In this document: positions 49,572 through 58,834 of the stretch, in pieces
How positions within the stretch are numbered: position 1 is the first letter of the stretch
How the letters are laid out: every line of letters begins with the position of its first letter
From: Arthrobacter globiformis
GTDB lineage: Bacteria; Actinomycetota; Actinomycetes; Actinomycetales; Micrococcaceae
Reading direction: 5' to 3'
DNA: 64,000 nucleotides
Assembly (NCBI RefSeq): GCF_003261175.1
Contig: NZ_QLNP01000098.1
Span: forward strand, 248,001-312,000
The notes under the pieces: model-generated
What the model was told of the DNA's origin: nothing
Database searches by the model: none
What the model saw: the letters and a program-made list of their open reading frames with translations, nothing else
Made by a program: the position numbers and the translations under genes

Positions 49572-50108
49572 ATGTCACGTATTGGACGTCTCCCCATCAC
49601 CGTTCCTGCCGGCGTTGAGGTCAAGGTTGACGGCTCTGTCGTCAACGTCAAGGGTTCCAAGGGCGAGCTGAGCCACACTGTGGCCAGCCCGATCGAGGTT
49701 GCGCTGGAAGACAGCACCCTGACCGTCACCCGCCCGAACGACGAGCGCGCCTCCCGTTCGCTCCACGGCCTGACCCGCACCCTGATCTCCAACATGATCC
49801 AGGGCGTCACCGCAGGCTACGAGAAGAAGCTTGAAATCGTCGGTACCGGTTACCGCGTTCAGGCCAAGGGATCTGACCTTGAGTTCGCTCTCGGCTACAG
49901 CCACCCGGTCAGCGTTACCGCTCCGGCCGGCATCACCTTTGCAGTAGAGGGACCGACCAAGCTCTCTGTCTCAGGCATCAACAAGCAGCAGGTCGGCGAG
50001 GTTGCTGCCAACATTCGCAAGCTGCGCAAGCCTGACCCGTACAAGGGCAAGGGCATCCGCTACGCGGGCGAAGTCATCCGCCGCAAGGTCGGAAAGGCTG
50101 GTAAGTAA
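49572..50108 (+). CDS. rplF: 50S ribosomal protein L6
   Basis: A 178-aa protein with [17 protein letters not shown] and the C-terminal signature [20 protein letters not shown]. It binds helix 97 near the sarcin-ricin loop. It follows rpsH by 18 nt. Confidence 0.97.
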   Translation: MSRIGRLPITVPAGVEVKVDGSVVNVKGSKGELSHTVASPIEVALEDSTLTVTRPNDERASRSLHGLTRTLISNMIQGVTAGYEKKLEIVGTGYRVQAKGSDLEFALGYSHPVSVTAPAGITFAVEGPTKLSVSGINKQQVGEVAANIRKLRKPDPYKGKGIRYAGEVIRRKVGKAGK

Positions 50109-50110
50109 CC

Positions 50111-50494
50111 ATGGCCATCGCCATTAACAAGAAGCGTACGAACAAGAGCAAGTCTGCTTCGCGCAGCCGCCGCCAGCTTCGTATCCGCAAGCGCATCTCC
50201 GGAACGGCTGTACGTCCTCGCCTGGTCGTCAACCGCTCCGCACGCCACGTATTTGTCCAGGTTGTCGATGACACCATTGGCCAGACCGTAGCAAGCGCGT
50301 CCACTCTGGAAGCTGACCTTCGTGCATTCGACGGTGACAAGACCGCCAAGGCCAAGCGCGTTGGCGAGCTCGTAGCCGAGCGTGCCAAGGCTGCCGGTGT
50401 CGAAGCTGTTGTCTTCGACCGTGGTGGTAACAAGTACCACGGCCGGATCGCTGCCGTCGCTGACGGTGCACGCGAAGGTGGGCTGTCACTGTGA
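50111..50494 (+). CDS. rplR: 50S ribosomal protein L18
   Basis: A 127-aa protein with [18 protein letters not shown] and [20 protein letters not shown], both typical. It binds 5S rRNA with L5. It overlaps rpsE by 4 nt. Confidence 0.97.
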   Translation: MAIAINKKRTNKSKSASRSRRQLRIRKRISGTAVRPRLVVNRSARHVFVQVVDDTIGQTVASASTLEADLRAFDGDKTAKAKRVGELVAERAKAAGVEAVVFDRGGNKYHGRIAAVADGAREGGLSL

Positions 50495-51210
50495 CCGAAG
50501 CAAACAAGGAAAAGGACACTGTGTCTGCAGAAGAGAAGGCTCCCGAAGCCGCAGCTGCTGAGACCACTGCCCCCGCCGCTGCCGACGACCGCCGTGGTGG
50601 CGCCCGTCGCGGCGAGCGTGGCGACCGTGGCCAGGGCCGCGGCGACCGCGGTGGCCGTGGCGGCCGCGATGGCGGACGTGAAGCCGAGAAGAACCAGTTC
50701 GTAGAGCGCGTTGTCACCATCAACCGCGTTTCCAAGGTCGTCAAGGGTGGTCGTCGCTTCAGCTTCACCGCACTCGTCGTCGTTGGTGACGGCAACGGTA
50801 TGGTCGGCGTCGGCTACGGCAAGGCCAAGGAAGTTCCCGCTGCTATCGCCAAGGGCGTTGAAGAGGCCAAGAAGTCCTTCTTCCGCGTTCCCCGCGTTGG
50901 CAACACCATTCCTCACCGCGTTCAGGGTGAAGCCGCCGCTGGTGTCGTAATGCTGCGTCCGGCCTCCGCCGGTACCGGTGTTATCGCCGGTGGTCCGGTC
51001 CGTGCAGTACTGGAGTGCGTGGGCATCCACGACATCCTCTCCAAGTCGCTCGGTTCCTCCAACGCCATCAACATCGTTCACGCGACCGTTGATGCCCTGA
51101 AGCGCCTCGAAGAGCCGGCAGCTGTGGCAGCACGCCGCGGCCTGCCCCTCGACGAGATCGCTCCGCCGGCACTGGTGAAGGCTCTGATGAACCAAAAGGC
51201 AGGTGTCTAG
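50491..51210 (+). CDS. rpsE: 30S ribosomal protein S5 with Arg/Gly-rich N-terminus
   Basis: A 239-aa protein; E. coli S5 has 166. The S5 core starts at [20 protein letters not shown] and includes [19 protein letters not shown]. Before it lie about 65 residues: an acidic Ala/Glu part, then an Arg/Gly run ([15 protein letters not shown]). The GTG at 50491 overlaps rplR; an internal GTG at 50521 is an alternative start. S5 acts in decoding accuracy and mRNA unwinding. Confidence 0.95.
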   Translation: MTEANKEKDTVSAEEKAPEAAAAETTAPAAADDRRGGARRGERGDRGQGRGDRGGRGGRDGGREAEKNQFVERVVTINRVSKVVKGGRRFSFTALVVVGDGNGMVGVGYGKAKEVPAAIAKGVEEAKKSFFRVPRVGNTIPHRVQGEAAAGVVMLRPASAGTGVIAGGPVRAVLECVGIHDILSKSLGSSNAINIVHATVDALKRLEEPAAVAARRGLPLDEIAPPALVKALMNQKAGV

Positions 51211-51213
51211 GTT

Positions 51214-51420
51214 ATGGCTAAGAACCTGACTCCCTCCGACGCCAAGTTGGAGATCACCCAGATCAAGGGCGTCATTGGCGCCAAGCAGAACCAGCGCGAC
51301 ACCCTTCGGTCGCTCGGCCTCAAGCGCATCGGACACACCGTTGTCCGCACCGCTGACGCCGTGACCGTCGGAATGCTCAACACGGTTCCGCACCTTGTGA
51401 ATGTTGAGGAGGCGAAGTAA
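51214..51420 (+). CDS. rpmD: 50S ribosomal protein L30
   Basis: A 68-aa protein: [20 protein letters not shown] with [18 protein letters not shown] matches L30, which is present in only part of the bacteria. It shares one base with the rplO start (TAATG). Confidence 0.95.
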   Translation: MAKNLTPSDAKLEITQIKGVIGAKQNQRDTLRSLGLKRIGHTVVRTADAVTVGMLNTVPHLVNVEEAK

Positions 51421-51905
51421 TGGCAGAGAAGAACACCGCCGAGACCGCCGCTGCTGAGAAGCAGAGCGCTCTGAAGGTTCACCACCTGCGTCCCGCCCCG
51501 GGTTCCAAGACCGCCAAGACCCGTGTTGGTCGTGGTGAGGGTTCCAAGGGTAAGACCGCAGGTCGCGGTACCAAGGGTACGAAGGCCCGCTACCAGATCA
51601 AGGCTGGCTTTGCCGGCGGCCAGCTGCCGCTGCACATGCGCCTGCCGAAGCTGCGCGGCTTCAAGAACCCGTTCCGGGTTGAGTTCCAGGTTGTAAACCT
51701 GGACAAGCTCAACGAGCTGTTCCCCGAAGGTGGCGCTGTCACCGTGGAGAACCTGGTCGAAAAGGGTGCCGTTCGCAAGAACCAGCCCGTCAAGGTGCTG
51801 GGCACCGGCGACATCACCGTCAAGGTTGACGTCACCGTGCACGCATTCTCGGCCAGCGCCGCTGAAAAGATCGCTGCAGCCGGCGGAAGCACCACCGCGC
51901 TCTAA
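51420..51905 (+). CDS. rplO: 50S ribosomal protein L15
   Basis: A 161-aa protein with [20 protein letters not shown] and [20 protein letters not shown], standard L15 blocks, and a slightly longer N-terminus. A clear terminator 42 nt downstream separates it from secY. Confidence 0.97.
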   Translation: MAEKNTAETAAAEKQSALKVHHLRPAPGSKTAKTRVGRGEGSKGKTAGRGTKGTKARYQIKAGFAGGQLPLHMRLPKLRGFKNPFRVEFQVVNLDKLNELFPEGGAVTVENLVEKGAVRKNQPVKVLGTGDITVKVDVTVHAFSASAAEKIAAAGGSTTAL

Positions 51906-51946
51906 GGGATTCTGTCCCGGAGCCGGTGGGCGATAGCCCGCTGCAC

Positions 51947-51991
51947 AAACTCCCGGCACGGGGGCCGAGGCCCCTGTGCCGGGAGTTTTTT
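51947..51991 (+). terminator. Terminator after rplO
   Basis: AAACTCCCGGCAC (51947-51959) and GTGCCGGGAGTTT (51976-51988) with further pairing GGGGCC/GGCCCC inside, then six T residues. Confidence 0.92.
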
Positions 51992-52013
51992 CATACCTAT
52001 TGGGTCTTCCGGA

Positions 52014-52044
52014 TTGTTCGCATGCCGCAAACACCGGTTAGACT
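52014..52044 (+). promoter_or_regulatory. Candidate secY promoter
   Basis: TTGTTC (52014-52019) and TAGACT (52039-52044) with a long 19-nt spacer, 57 nt before the secY start. The -10 equals those of rpsL and tuf. Confidence 0.45.
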
Positions 52045-52101
52045 CGGTTGTTGGGTTTATAGACCTGCATCACGAGACTTATTAACAACTGAGGAGGACG
52101 C

Positions 52102-53412
52102 TTGCTAAGCGCATTCGGCCGGGCGTTTCGGACGCCTGATCTGCGACGCAAGTTGTTGTTCACGCTGGGAATCATCACAATCTTCCGCTTGGGAGCCTTT
52201 ATCCCCTCGCCCGGTGTGAGCTACCAGAATGTCCAGCAATGCTTGTCGAACGGGCAGACCCAGGGCGGGATCTACCAGCTCGTCAATCTTTTCAGCGGCG
52301 GTGCGTTGCTGCAGGTCTCCATCTTCGCCTTGGGAATCATGCCGTACATCACGGCGAGCATCATTGTTCAGTTGCTGCGCGTGGTCATCCCGCGGTTCCA
52401 GCAGCTGTACGAAGAGGGTGCCTCCGGGCAGTCCAAGCTGACGCAATACACTCGGTACCTGACGATCGCCCTTGGCCTGCTGAACGCCACGACACTGGTG
52501 TCGCTGGCACGGTCCGGCCAGCTGCTGCCCGGCTGCAACCTGCCGATCATCCCGGACCAGAGCGTCATCACCACGATCCTCATCGTCATCACGCTGACGG
52601 CCGGCACCGGCCTCATCATGTGGATGGGTGAGCTCGTGACCGAGAAGGGCGTCGGCAACGGCATGTCCCTGCTGATCTTCACGGCCATCGCTGCCGGCTT
52701 CCCCACCTCGCTGGGCGCCATCTGGTCCGCGCAGGGTCCGGGCACGTTCTTCATCGTCCTGGCCATCGGCCTGCTGACCGTTGCCCTGGTGGTCTTCGTG
52801 GAGCAGTCCCAGCGCCGCATCCCGGTGCAGTACGCCAAGCGCATGATCGGCCGCCGCACAGTGGGCGGCACCAGCACCTACATCCCCATCAAGGTGAACA
52901 TGGCCGGCGTCATTCCCGTCATCTTCGCTTCCTCGATGCTCTACCTGCCGGCGTTGATCTCACAGTTCAACCAGCCGAAGCCGGGGGAGTCCATCCAGCC
53001 GTGGGTTGAGTGGATCAACAACAACCTGACCCGCGGGGACCACCCCATCTACATGGCGCTGTACTTCGCCATGATCGTTTTCTTTACCTACTTCTATGTC
53101 GCGATCACCTTCAACCCTGAAGAGGTCAGCGACAACATGAAGAAATACGGCGGCTTCATCCCGGGTATCCGTGCCGGCAAGCCGACCGCGGATTACCTGC
53201 AGTACGTCCTGTCGCGCATCACCCTGCCCGGTGCCATCTACCTTGGCTTCGTGGCACTGATCCCGCTGGTGGCGCTCGTGCTGATCAACGCAAACCAGAA
53301 CTTCCCGTTCGGTGGCACCTCGATCCTGATCATGGTGGGCGTTGGCTTGGAAACCGTCAAGCAAATTGACGCGCAGCTACAGCAGCGTCACTACGAAGGG
53401 CTATTGCGATGA
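52102..53412 (+). CDS. secY: Preprotein translocase subunit SecY
   Basis: A 436-aa channel protein with ten membrane spans. It starts LLSAFGRAFRTPDLRRKLLF at TTG 52102, behind GAGGAGGACGC. The plug region follows helix 1; QFMGYI-type sequence is replaced by ALGIMPYITASIIVQLL at helix 2, and ERGIGNG-like TEKGVGNGMSLLIF is present. It overlaps adk by 4 nt. Confidence 0.97.
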   Translation: MLSAFGRAFRTPDLRRKLLFTLGIITIFRLGAFIPSPGVSYQNVQQCLSNGQTQGGIYQLVNLFSGGALLQVSIFALGIMPYITASIIVQLLRVVIPRFQQLYEEGASGQSKLTQYTRYLTIALGLLNATTLVSLARSGQLLPGCNLPIIPDQSVITTILIVITLTAGTGLIMWMGELVTEKGVGNGMSLLIFTAIAAGFPTSLGAIWSAQGPGTFFIVLAIGLLTVALVVFVEQSQRRIPVQYAKRMIGRRTVGGTSTYIPIKVNMAGVIPVIFASSMLYLPALISQFNQPKPGESIQPWVEWINNNLTRGDHPIYMALYFAMIVFFTYFYVAITFNPEEVSDNMKKYGGFIPGIRAGKPTADYLQYVLSRITLPGAIYLGFVALIPLVALVLINANQNFPFGGTSILIMVGVGLETVKQIDAQLQQRHYEGLLR

Positions 53413-53987
53413 CCAGAATGTTGATTATCGGACCACCGGGTTCGGGCAAGGGCACGCAGGCGGAGCGCATCTCAGACCGCCTCGGCGTCGTTGCGATCTC
53501 CACCGGCGACATCTTCCGCGCCAACGTCAAGGGCGAGACGCCGCTCGGCGTTGAGGCCAAGAAGTACATGGACGCAGGGGACTTCGTCCCGGACAGCGTG
53601 ACCAACAAGATGGTCCGCGACCGTCTCAGTGAAGCTGACGTCGAGGACGGCTTCCTGCTGGACGGCTACCCGCGCACCACTGCCCAGGTCGATTACCTGG
53701 ACCAGATCCTGGCCGACGGCGACCAGAAGCTGGACGTTGTCCTGCAGCTCACCGCCGACGATGAGGAACTCGTTGCCCGCCTGCTGGGCCGCGCGAAGGA
53801 AACCGGACGCAGTGACGACAACGAAGCCGTCATCCGCCACCGCCTGGACCTGTACCACGAGCAGACCGAAGCCGTCGTGGCCAAGTACGCCGAACGCGGC
53901 ATCCTGACCCAGGTTGACGGCATCGGCCAGATCGACGAGGTCACCGACCGCGTCATGCAGGCCATCAAGGAAGCTCAGACCGCCTGA
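53409..53987 (+). CDS. adk: Adenylate kinase (short-LID type)
   Basis: A 192-aa enzyme that converts ATP + AMP to 2 ADP. The P-loop is GPPGSGKGTQAERI (residues 7-20); the AMP-binding region has DGYPRTTAQVDYLDQIL. The LID (around RAKETGRSDDNEAV) is short and lacks zinc-binding cysteines, as in mycobacterial Adk. It is translationally coupled with secY. Confidence 0.96.
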   Translation: MTRMLIIGPPGSGKGTQAERISDRLGVVAISTGDIFRANVKGETPLGVEAKKYMDAGDFVPDSVTNKMVRDRLSEADVEDGFLLDGYPRTTAQVDYLDQILADGDQKLDVVLQLTADDEELVARLLGRAKETGRSDDNEAVIRHRLDLYHEQTEAVVAKYAERGILTQVDGIGQIDEVTDRVMQAIKEAQTA

Positions 53988-54005
53988 AATTAGTTCCAAC
54001 GCTGC

Positions 54006-54045
54006 GAGGCTCCTCCCGGACCATGGGGAGGGGCCTCCGGCTTTT
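54006..54045 (+). terminator. Terminator after adk
   Basis: GAGGCTCCTCCC pairs imperfectly with GGGAGGGGCCTC around a short loop, then CCGGCTTTT. It comes 18 nt past the adk stop. Confidence 0.65.
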
Positions 54046-54114
54046 AGCCCCGCCCCTTTCCGGTTACGCATCCTGCGGCCGGAAGGGCGGGGACATCGAG
54101 AGGAAACACCGCTG

Positions 54115-54942
54115 ATGGCATTCGGCCAGCCACGGATTGAATACAAGACCAACGCCCAGATGCGCACCATGCATGAGGCCGGGCTCGTGCTGAGTCGCGC
54201 CCTCGATGCTGCCGTGGCCGCGGCTGCCCCCGGGGTCACCACAAAGCAGCTCGACGAGGTCTTCGCTGCCGTGCTGCTCGAGGCAGGCGCCAAGTCCAAC
54301 TTCCTGGGCTACCACGGGTTCCCCGCCACCATCTGCACTTCAGTCAATGAGGAAGTGGTCCACGGCATCCCGGGGGACAAGGTCCTCCAGGACGGGGACA
54401 TCATTTCCATCGACGGCGGCGCGATCGTCAACGGCTGGCACTCCGACTCTGCGCGGACTGTGATCGTAGGAACCCCGGACCCGGAGGACCAGCGCCTCTC
54501 CGACGTCACGGAGACGGCGATGTGGCACGGCATCGCTGCCTTGGCCAAGGGCAAGTTCGTGGGCGACATCGGCGCAGCAGTGGACGACTACGTCTCCTCT
54601 GTTCCGGGCAAGCCTTTGGGCATCCTCGAGGACTACGTGGGCCACGGCATCGGCTCCGAGATGCACATGGCACCCGACGTCCTGAACTACCGGACCAGCC
54701 ACCGCGGTCCGAAGATTCGCCCCGGCCTGTGCCTGGCCATCGAACCGATGCTGGTGCGCGGCGGCATTGAGACCGCAGTGCTCGAGGACGACTGGACCGT
54801 GGTCACCACCGACGGCAAGCGTTCGTGCCAGTGGGAGCATTCCGTGGCCGTCCACGAGAAGGGCATCTGGGTGTTGTCCTCGCCCGACGGCGGCGCGGCC
54901 AGGCTCGCGCCCCTTGGCGTGGTGCCGGTCCCGATTCCCTAG
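54115..54942 (+). CDS. map: Methionine aminopeptidase, type I
   Basis: A 275-aa enzyme removing the initiator Met. Metal ligands are visible: Asp in SIDGGAIVNGWHSDSARTV (two Asp), His in YVGHGIGSEMH, Glu in AIEPMLVRGG and Glu in WEHSVAVHE. The ATG at 54115 follows GAGAGGAAACACCGCTG. Map after adk is the standard order. Confidence 0.95.
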   Translation: MAFGQPRIEYKTNAQMRTMHEAGLVLSRALDAAVAAAAPGVTTKQLDEVFAAVLLEAGAKSNFLGYHGFPATICTSVNEEVVHGIPGDKVLQDGDIISIDGGAIVNGWHSDSARTVIVGTPDPEDQRLSDVTETAMWHGIAALAKGKFVGDIGAAVDDYVSSVPGKPLGILEDYVGHGIGSEMHMAPDVLNYRTSHRGPKIRPGLCLAIEPMLVRGGIETAVLEDDWTVVTTDGKRSCQWEHSVAVHEKGIWVLSSPDGGAARLAPLGVVPVPIP

Positions 54943-54950
54943 GTTTCCCA

Positions 54951-55010
54951 AACTGACTCGCACTTGCTGTCGTTTTGAGGGCCGAAAACGACAACAACTG
55001 CCAGTCAGTT
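54951..55010. repeat. Long imperfect palindrome, repeat-like
   Basis: A 60-nt element whose ends are AACTGACT and AGTCAGTT and whose centre is CGTTTTGAGGGCCGAAAACG. Arms of 26 nt pair with a few mismatches. It sits 8 nt after the map stop. The inner ACTGGCAG (reverse strand) is shared with the palindrome at 12133-12195. Confidence 0.7.
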
Positions 55011-55030
55011 GGGTGGGGCAGAATGGGGCC

Positions 55031-56017
55031 ATGGGACCGAGTGACGGAGCGGGCAAAGCAGCCGGGGCGCAGGGAAAGATCACCGATGTAGCGGGCGTGC
55101 GTGTGGGGCACCAGCAGAAGTCCGACGGCGGGTGGCTGAGCGGCGTGACCGTTGTACTGCCCCCTGCGGGGACCGTCGGTTCGGTGGACGTCCGTGGGGG
55201 AGGGCCCGGAACCCATGAGACCGATGCGCTGGACCCCACCACCCTGGTGCACACCGTGGACTCCGTGGTGCTCACCGGTGGCAGTGCCTACGGCCTGGTT
55301 ACTGCGCATGGCGTCCAGCGGTGGTGCGAGGAACAGAGCCGAGGCTTCGCCGTGATGGGAGGGGTGGTGCCCATCGTGCCGGCAGCCGCCATCTTCGACC
55401 TCGGCCGCGGCGGCGATTTCGGCGCCCGCCCGGATGCGGCCATGGGCTACGCGGCGGCAGCGGCTGCAGGAGCGCAAACGGAAGGGCACGACGTCGGACG
55501 CGGCAACGTGGGTGCCGGCACCGGAGCCGTCATCGGACGCGGGAAATACAAAGGTGGAGTAGGCACGGCTTCGGTCACGCTGGAGATCGGCGTGGTGGTC
55601 GGTGCCCTGGCAATCGTGAACGCCCTGGGCCTGCCCTTCGGGTTTGAGCCTGCGCAGACCGGGACGGAACCCAACCAGGTACCGGCGAGCCTGAACACCA
55701 CGCTCGTCGTCGTCGCCACGAACGCGGTGCTGGATGTGGCCGAGTGCAAGCGGACCGCCTCGGCTGCCCATGCGGGGCTGGCGCGGGCGCTGAATCCGAG
55801 CCACACTCTGGCGGACGGGGACACAGTGTTCTGCCTCGCCACCGGGGCCCAAGAGTTGGACAGGAGTACGGAAGCTGCCCGGCAGATAAGTCTCATTACC
55901 CTGCAGAGTGCGGCAGCCGACGTCGTACGTTTGGCCATCCTGGATGGGATCAGCAGCGCCCGGGCGGTAACAACTCCGGCAGGCGAATTTGGTGCATACC
56001 CGGGCAATGTGCGCTAA
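55031..56017 (+). CDS. P1-family (DmpA/NylC-like) N-terminal nucleophile hydrolase
   Basis: A 328-aa protein. The start TDVAGVRVGHQQKSDGGWLSG is typical of peptidase family S58/P1. LTGGSAYGLVTAHGVQRW and NVGAGTGAVIGRGKYKGG match conserved blocks. SLNTTLVVVATNAVLD holds the Asn-Thr site at which relatives self-cleave to expose the nucleophile. Known members are beta-aminopeptidases, D-aminopeptidases or nylon-oligomer hydrolases; the substrate here is unknown. It is inserted between map and infA. Confidence 0.85.
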   Translation: MGPSDGAGKAAGAQGKITDVAGVRVGHQQKSDGGWLSGVTVVLPPAGTVGSVDVRGGGPGTHETDALDPTTLVHTVDSVVLTGGSAYGLVTAHGVQRWCEEQSRGFAVMGGVVPIVPAAAIFDLGRGGDFGARPDAAMGYAAAAAAGAQTEGHDVGRGNVGAGTGAVIGRGKYKGGVGTASVTLEIGVVVGALAIVNALGLPFGFEPAQTGTEPNQVPASLNTTLVVVATNAVLDVAECKRTASAAHAGLARALNPSHTLADGDTVFCLATGAQELDRSTEAARQISLITLQSAAADVVRLAILDGISSARAVTTPAGEFGAYPGNVR

Positions 56018-56027
56018 CATGGCTGGA

Positions 56028-56057
56028 TTTAACTTTCCGGGCCTAATGCCGTAGAGT
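56028..56057 (+). promoter_or_regulatory. Candidate infA promoter
   Basis: TTTAAC (56028-56033) and TAGAGT (56052-56057) with an 18-nt spacer, about 130 nt before the infA ATG. Confidence 0.4.
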
Positions 56058-56186
56058 TGCATGTTGGTTGTCTGCCCTGCCACGCCCATTTGCGGCCGGA
56101 GGGCGACGGTCAATCAAATCAAAAACGTCCGCAGTCTTTCACGGTGCAAACCCGAAGGCTGTGGCAAACAACAGTTAGCGGAGGAT

Positions 56187-56408
56187 ATGGCCAAGAAGGA
56201 CGGGGTCATTGAGATCGAGGGCGTAGTGACTGAGGCGCTGCCCAACGCGATGTTTCGCGTTGAGCTCACCAACAAGCACGTGGTCCTCGCACACATCTCG
56301 GGGAAGATGCGCCAGCACTACATCAGGATTCTTCCTGAGGACCGCGTAGTGGTGGAGCTGAGCCCTTATGACCTGACACGTGGTCGTATCGTCTACCGCT
56401 ACAAGTAA
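56187..56408 (+). CDS. infA: Translation initiation factor IF-1
   Basis: A 73-aa OB-fold protein: [20 protein letters not shown], then [20 protein letters not shown], is a standard IF-1. It blocks the A site during initiation. The ATG at 56187 follows AGCGGAGGAT. Confidence 0.97.
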   Translation: MAKKDGVIEIEGVVTEALPNAMFRVELTNKHVVLAHISGKMRQHYIRILPEDRVVVELSPYDLTRGRIVYRYK

Positions 56409-56478
56409 ACGTTGGGTGGCCAAGGCAATTGCCTAAGGCCGCTCCAACGGCCCAACTGCTATCACGCAAAGGAACGCC

Positions 56479-56592
56479 ATGAAGGTCAAGCCGAGCGTCA
56501 AGCAGATCTGCGAAAAGTGCAAAGTGATCCGCCGTAACGGCCGGGTCATGGTGATCTGCGAGAACCCGCGCCACAAGCAGCGCCAGGGCTAA
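56479..56592 (+). CDS. rpmJ: 50S ribosomal protein L36 (zinc-binding form)
   Basis: A 37-aa protein, [20 protein letters not shown] and onward to the C-terminal HKQRQG. The C-x2-C, later Cys and His form a zinc knuckle, so this is the zinc-binding paralogue type. The ATG at 56479 follows AAAGGAACGCC; the gene lies 70 nt after infA. Confidence 0.96.
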   Translation: MKVKPSVKQICEKCKVIRRNGRVMVICENPRHKQRQG

Positions 56593-56764
56593 TTCCCGTC
56601 AGGGAATCCCTGGGTTGCTAACCCACGCAAGTAAATAAAGGCAGCACAAGCTGAACTGGGACGCATGAGCCCGGACAGCTAACCCCCGGTCGGAGGCTGG
56701 GGCCGCACTGAAAGTGCGGGTGTACTGCCTACGACCTCCGGTTTATTCAAGGAGTACCGCCACT
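56593..56764 (+). other. rpmJ-rpsM spacer, leader-like
   Basis: 172 nt without a gene. A small hairpin CCGCAC-TGAAA-GTGCGG is at about 56703-56719. It probably is the alpha-operon leader; no S4-type pseudoknot could be recognised. Confidence 0.4.
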
Positions 56765-57139
56765 ATGGCTCGTCTCGCTGGCGTAGACATTCCCCGCGAA
56801 AAGCGGCTGGAAATTGCGCTTACTTACATCTACGGCGTGGGCAAGACCCGTGCACACGAAACCCTGACTGCCACCGGCATCAGCGCTGACGTTCGGGTCA
56901 AGGACCTGACGGACGCGCAGCTGGTAGAGCTGCGTGACTACATTGAAGGCAACTACAAGGTTGAGGGTGACCTTCGCCGCGAAGTAGCAGCAGATATCCG
57001 CCGCAAGGTTGAGATCGGCAGCTACGAAGGCCTGCGTCACCGCAAGGGCCTGCCCGTACGCGGTCAGCGTACGAAGACCAACGCTCGTACCCGCAAGGGC
57101 CCGAAGCGTACCGTCGCCGGCAAGAAGAAGGCCCGCTAA
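56765..57139 (+). CDS. rpsM: 30S ribosomal protein S13
   Basis: A 124-aa protein with [20 protein letters not shown] and [20 protein letters not shown], the S13 signature, and a basic tail. It contacts P-site tRNA. The ATG at 56765 follows CAAGGAGTACCGCCACT. Confidence 0.97.
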   Translation: MARLAGVDIPREKRLEIALTYIYGVGKTRAHETLTATGISADVRVKDLTDAQLVELRDYIEGNYKVEGDLRREVAADIRRKVEIGSYEGLRHRKGLPVRGQRTKTNARTRKGPKRTVAGKKKAR

Positions 57140-57210
57140 ACCGCACTTGCCTGACGGCAAATGTGGGATCAGCAAGGCCTTCCCCCAAATAACTTTCTGT
57201 AGGAGAAGAA

Positions 57211-57612
57211 ATGCCCCCGAAGACTCGTGGCGCGGTTCGCAAGCCGCGTAAGAAGGACAAGAAGAATATCGCGCTTGGCCAGGCGCACATCAAGAGCACG
57301 TTCAACAACACCATCGTGTCCATCACGGACCCGACCGGTGCTGTGATTTCCTGGGCTTCCGCCGGTGAGGTTGGATTCAAGGGCTCGCGTAAGTCCACCC
57401 CGTTCGCTGCGCAGATGGCTGCCGAAGCCGCCGCCAAGCGTGCACAGGAGCACGGCCTGAAGAAGGTTGACGTGTTCGTCAAGGGACCGGGTTCCGGACG
57501 CGAAACCGCCATCCGTTCGCTGCAGGCTGCCGGCCTCGAGGTTGGCTCCATCCAGGACGTCACGCCCGCCGCGCACAACGGCTGCCGTCCGCCGAAGCGC
57601 CGCCGCGTCTAA
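57211..57612 (+). CDS. rpsK: 30S ribosomal protein S11
   Basis: A 133-aa protein with [20 protein letters not shown] and [20 protein letters not shown], both diagnostic. It forms the platform near the E site. rpsD, which follows in many genomes, is absent; rpoA comes next. Confidence 0.97.
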   Translation: MPPKTRGAVRKPRKKDKKNIALGQAHIKSTFNNTIVSITDPTGAVISWASAGEVGFKGSRKSTPFAAQMAAEAAAKRAQEHGLKKVDVFVKGPGSGRETAIRSLQAAGLEVGSIQDVTPAAHNGCRPPKRRRV

Positions 57613-57632
57613 GTACTTTCCGCGCAGCCGGA

Positions 57633-57665
57633 GCTTGCCCGGGCCCGTTTCGGGTCCGGGCAAGC
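57633..57665 (+). other. Strong hairpin between rpsK and rpoA
   Basis: GCTTGCCCGGGCCCG (57633-57647) pairs with CGGGTCCGGGCAAGC (57651-57665) around a TTT loop, a 15-bp stem with one G-U. No T-run follows, so it may be a partial terminator or a processing site reducing rpoA relative to ribosomal proteins. Confidence 0.6.
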
Positions 57666-57745
57666 CCGCCGCGTTAAGTCCTCAGACCGATTTTCCACCA
57701 CCTGTGTTGCGTCATATAGCGGATGCTCGCCGAAAGGAAACCTAA

Positions 57746-58756
57746 GTGCTCATTGCACAGCGCCCCACCCTCTCCGAAGAGGTCGTCTCCGACAACCGCT
57801 CCCGGTTCATCATTGAACCGCTGGAGCCGGGCTTCGGATACACCCTCGGAAACTCCCTCCGCCGTACCCTGCTCTCCTCCATCCCCGGTGCCGCTGTAAC
57901 CAGCATCCGGATCGATGGCGTGCTGCACGAGTTCACCACGGTTCCGGGTGTCAAGGAAGATGTCACCGAGATCATCCTCAACATCAAGAACCTGTCCGTG
58001 TCCTCCGAGCACGACGAGCCGGTTGTTGCTTACCTGCGCAAGCAGGGCCCCGGAGTCGTCACCGCGGCGGACATTGCTCCGCCGGCCGGCGTCGAGTTCC
58101 ACAACCCGGATCTGCACATTGCCACGCTGAACTCGAAGGGCAAGTTCGAACTCGAACTGACCATCGAGCGCGGCCGCGGCTACGTTTCGGCAGCTCAGAA
58201 CAAGTCCGGCGACGCAGAGATCGGCCGTATTCCGGTTGACTCCATTTACTCGCCGGTGCTGAAGGTTACTTTCCGCGTGGAAGCCACCCGTGTTGAGCAG
58301 CGCACCGACTTCGACAAGCTCATTGTCGACGTCGAGACCAAGCAGGCCATCGCCCCGCGCGATGCCGTTGCTTCCGCTGGTACCACCCTGGTGGAACTGT
58401 TCGGTCTGGCCCGCGAGCTGAACACCGCAGCTGAGGGTATCGAGATCGGCCCGTCGCCGACGGATGCTGCCCTGGCAGCAGACATGGCTCTGCCGATCGA
58501 GGATCTGGACCTCACCGTCCGTTCCTACAACTGCCTCAAGCGTGAGGGCATCCACACCGTGGGTGAACTCGTTGCCCGCTCCGAGGCTGACCTGATGGAC
58601 ATCCGCAACTTCGGTGCGAAGTCCATCGATGAGGTCAAGGCAAAGCTGGTTGAACTGGGTCTGTCCCTGAAGGACTCCCCTCCCGGTTTCGACCTGGCAG
58701 CCCGCGCCGCAGCCATCGAAGAGGACGACGCCGCGTTCAGCGACGACGAGCTCTAA
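57746..58756 (+). CDS. rpoA: RNA polymerase alpha subunit
   Basis: A 336-aa subunit. The N-terminal dimerisation domain has [20 protein letters not shown]; the C-terminal domain, with helix-hairpin-helix, has [20 protein letters not shown] and [14 protein letters not shown], where the UP-element-binding Arg lies in VRSYNC. The GTG at 57746 follows AAAGGAAACCTAA. Confidence 0.97.
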   Translation: MLIAQRPTLSEEVVSDNRSRFIIEPLEPGFGYTLGNSLRRTLLSSIPGAAVTSIRIDGVLHEFTTVPGVKEDVTEIILNIKNLSVSSEHDEPVVAYLRKQGPGVVTAADIAPPAGVEFHNPDLHIATLNSKGKFELELTIERGRGYVSAAQNKSGDAEIGRIPVDSIYSPVLKVTFRVEATRVEQRTDFDKLIVDVETKQAIAPRDAVASAGTTLVELFGLARELNTAAEGIEIGPSPTDAALAADMALPIEDLDLTVRSYNCLKREGIHTVGELVARSEADLMDIRNFGAKSIDEVKAKLVELGLSLKDSPPGFDLAARAAAIEEDDAAFSDDEL

Positions 58757-58834
58757 CAAGCAGATCTTGGCCGAGGGGCTGGCCCGCACCGCGTAGTGCG
58801 CAGCCTCCCGGCTTCCATATGAGGAGAAACAATT

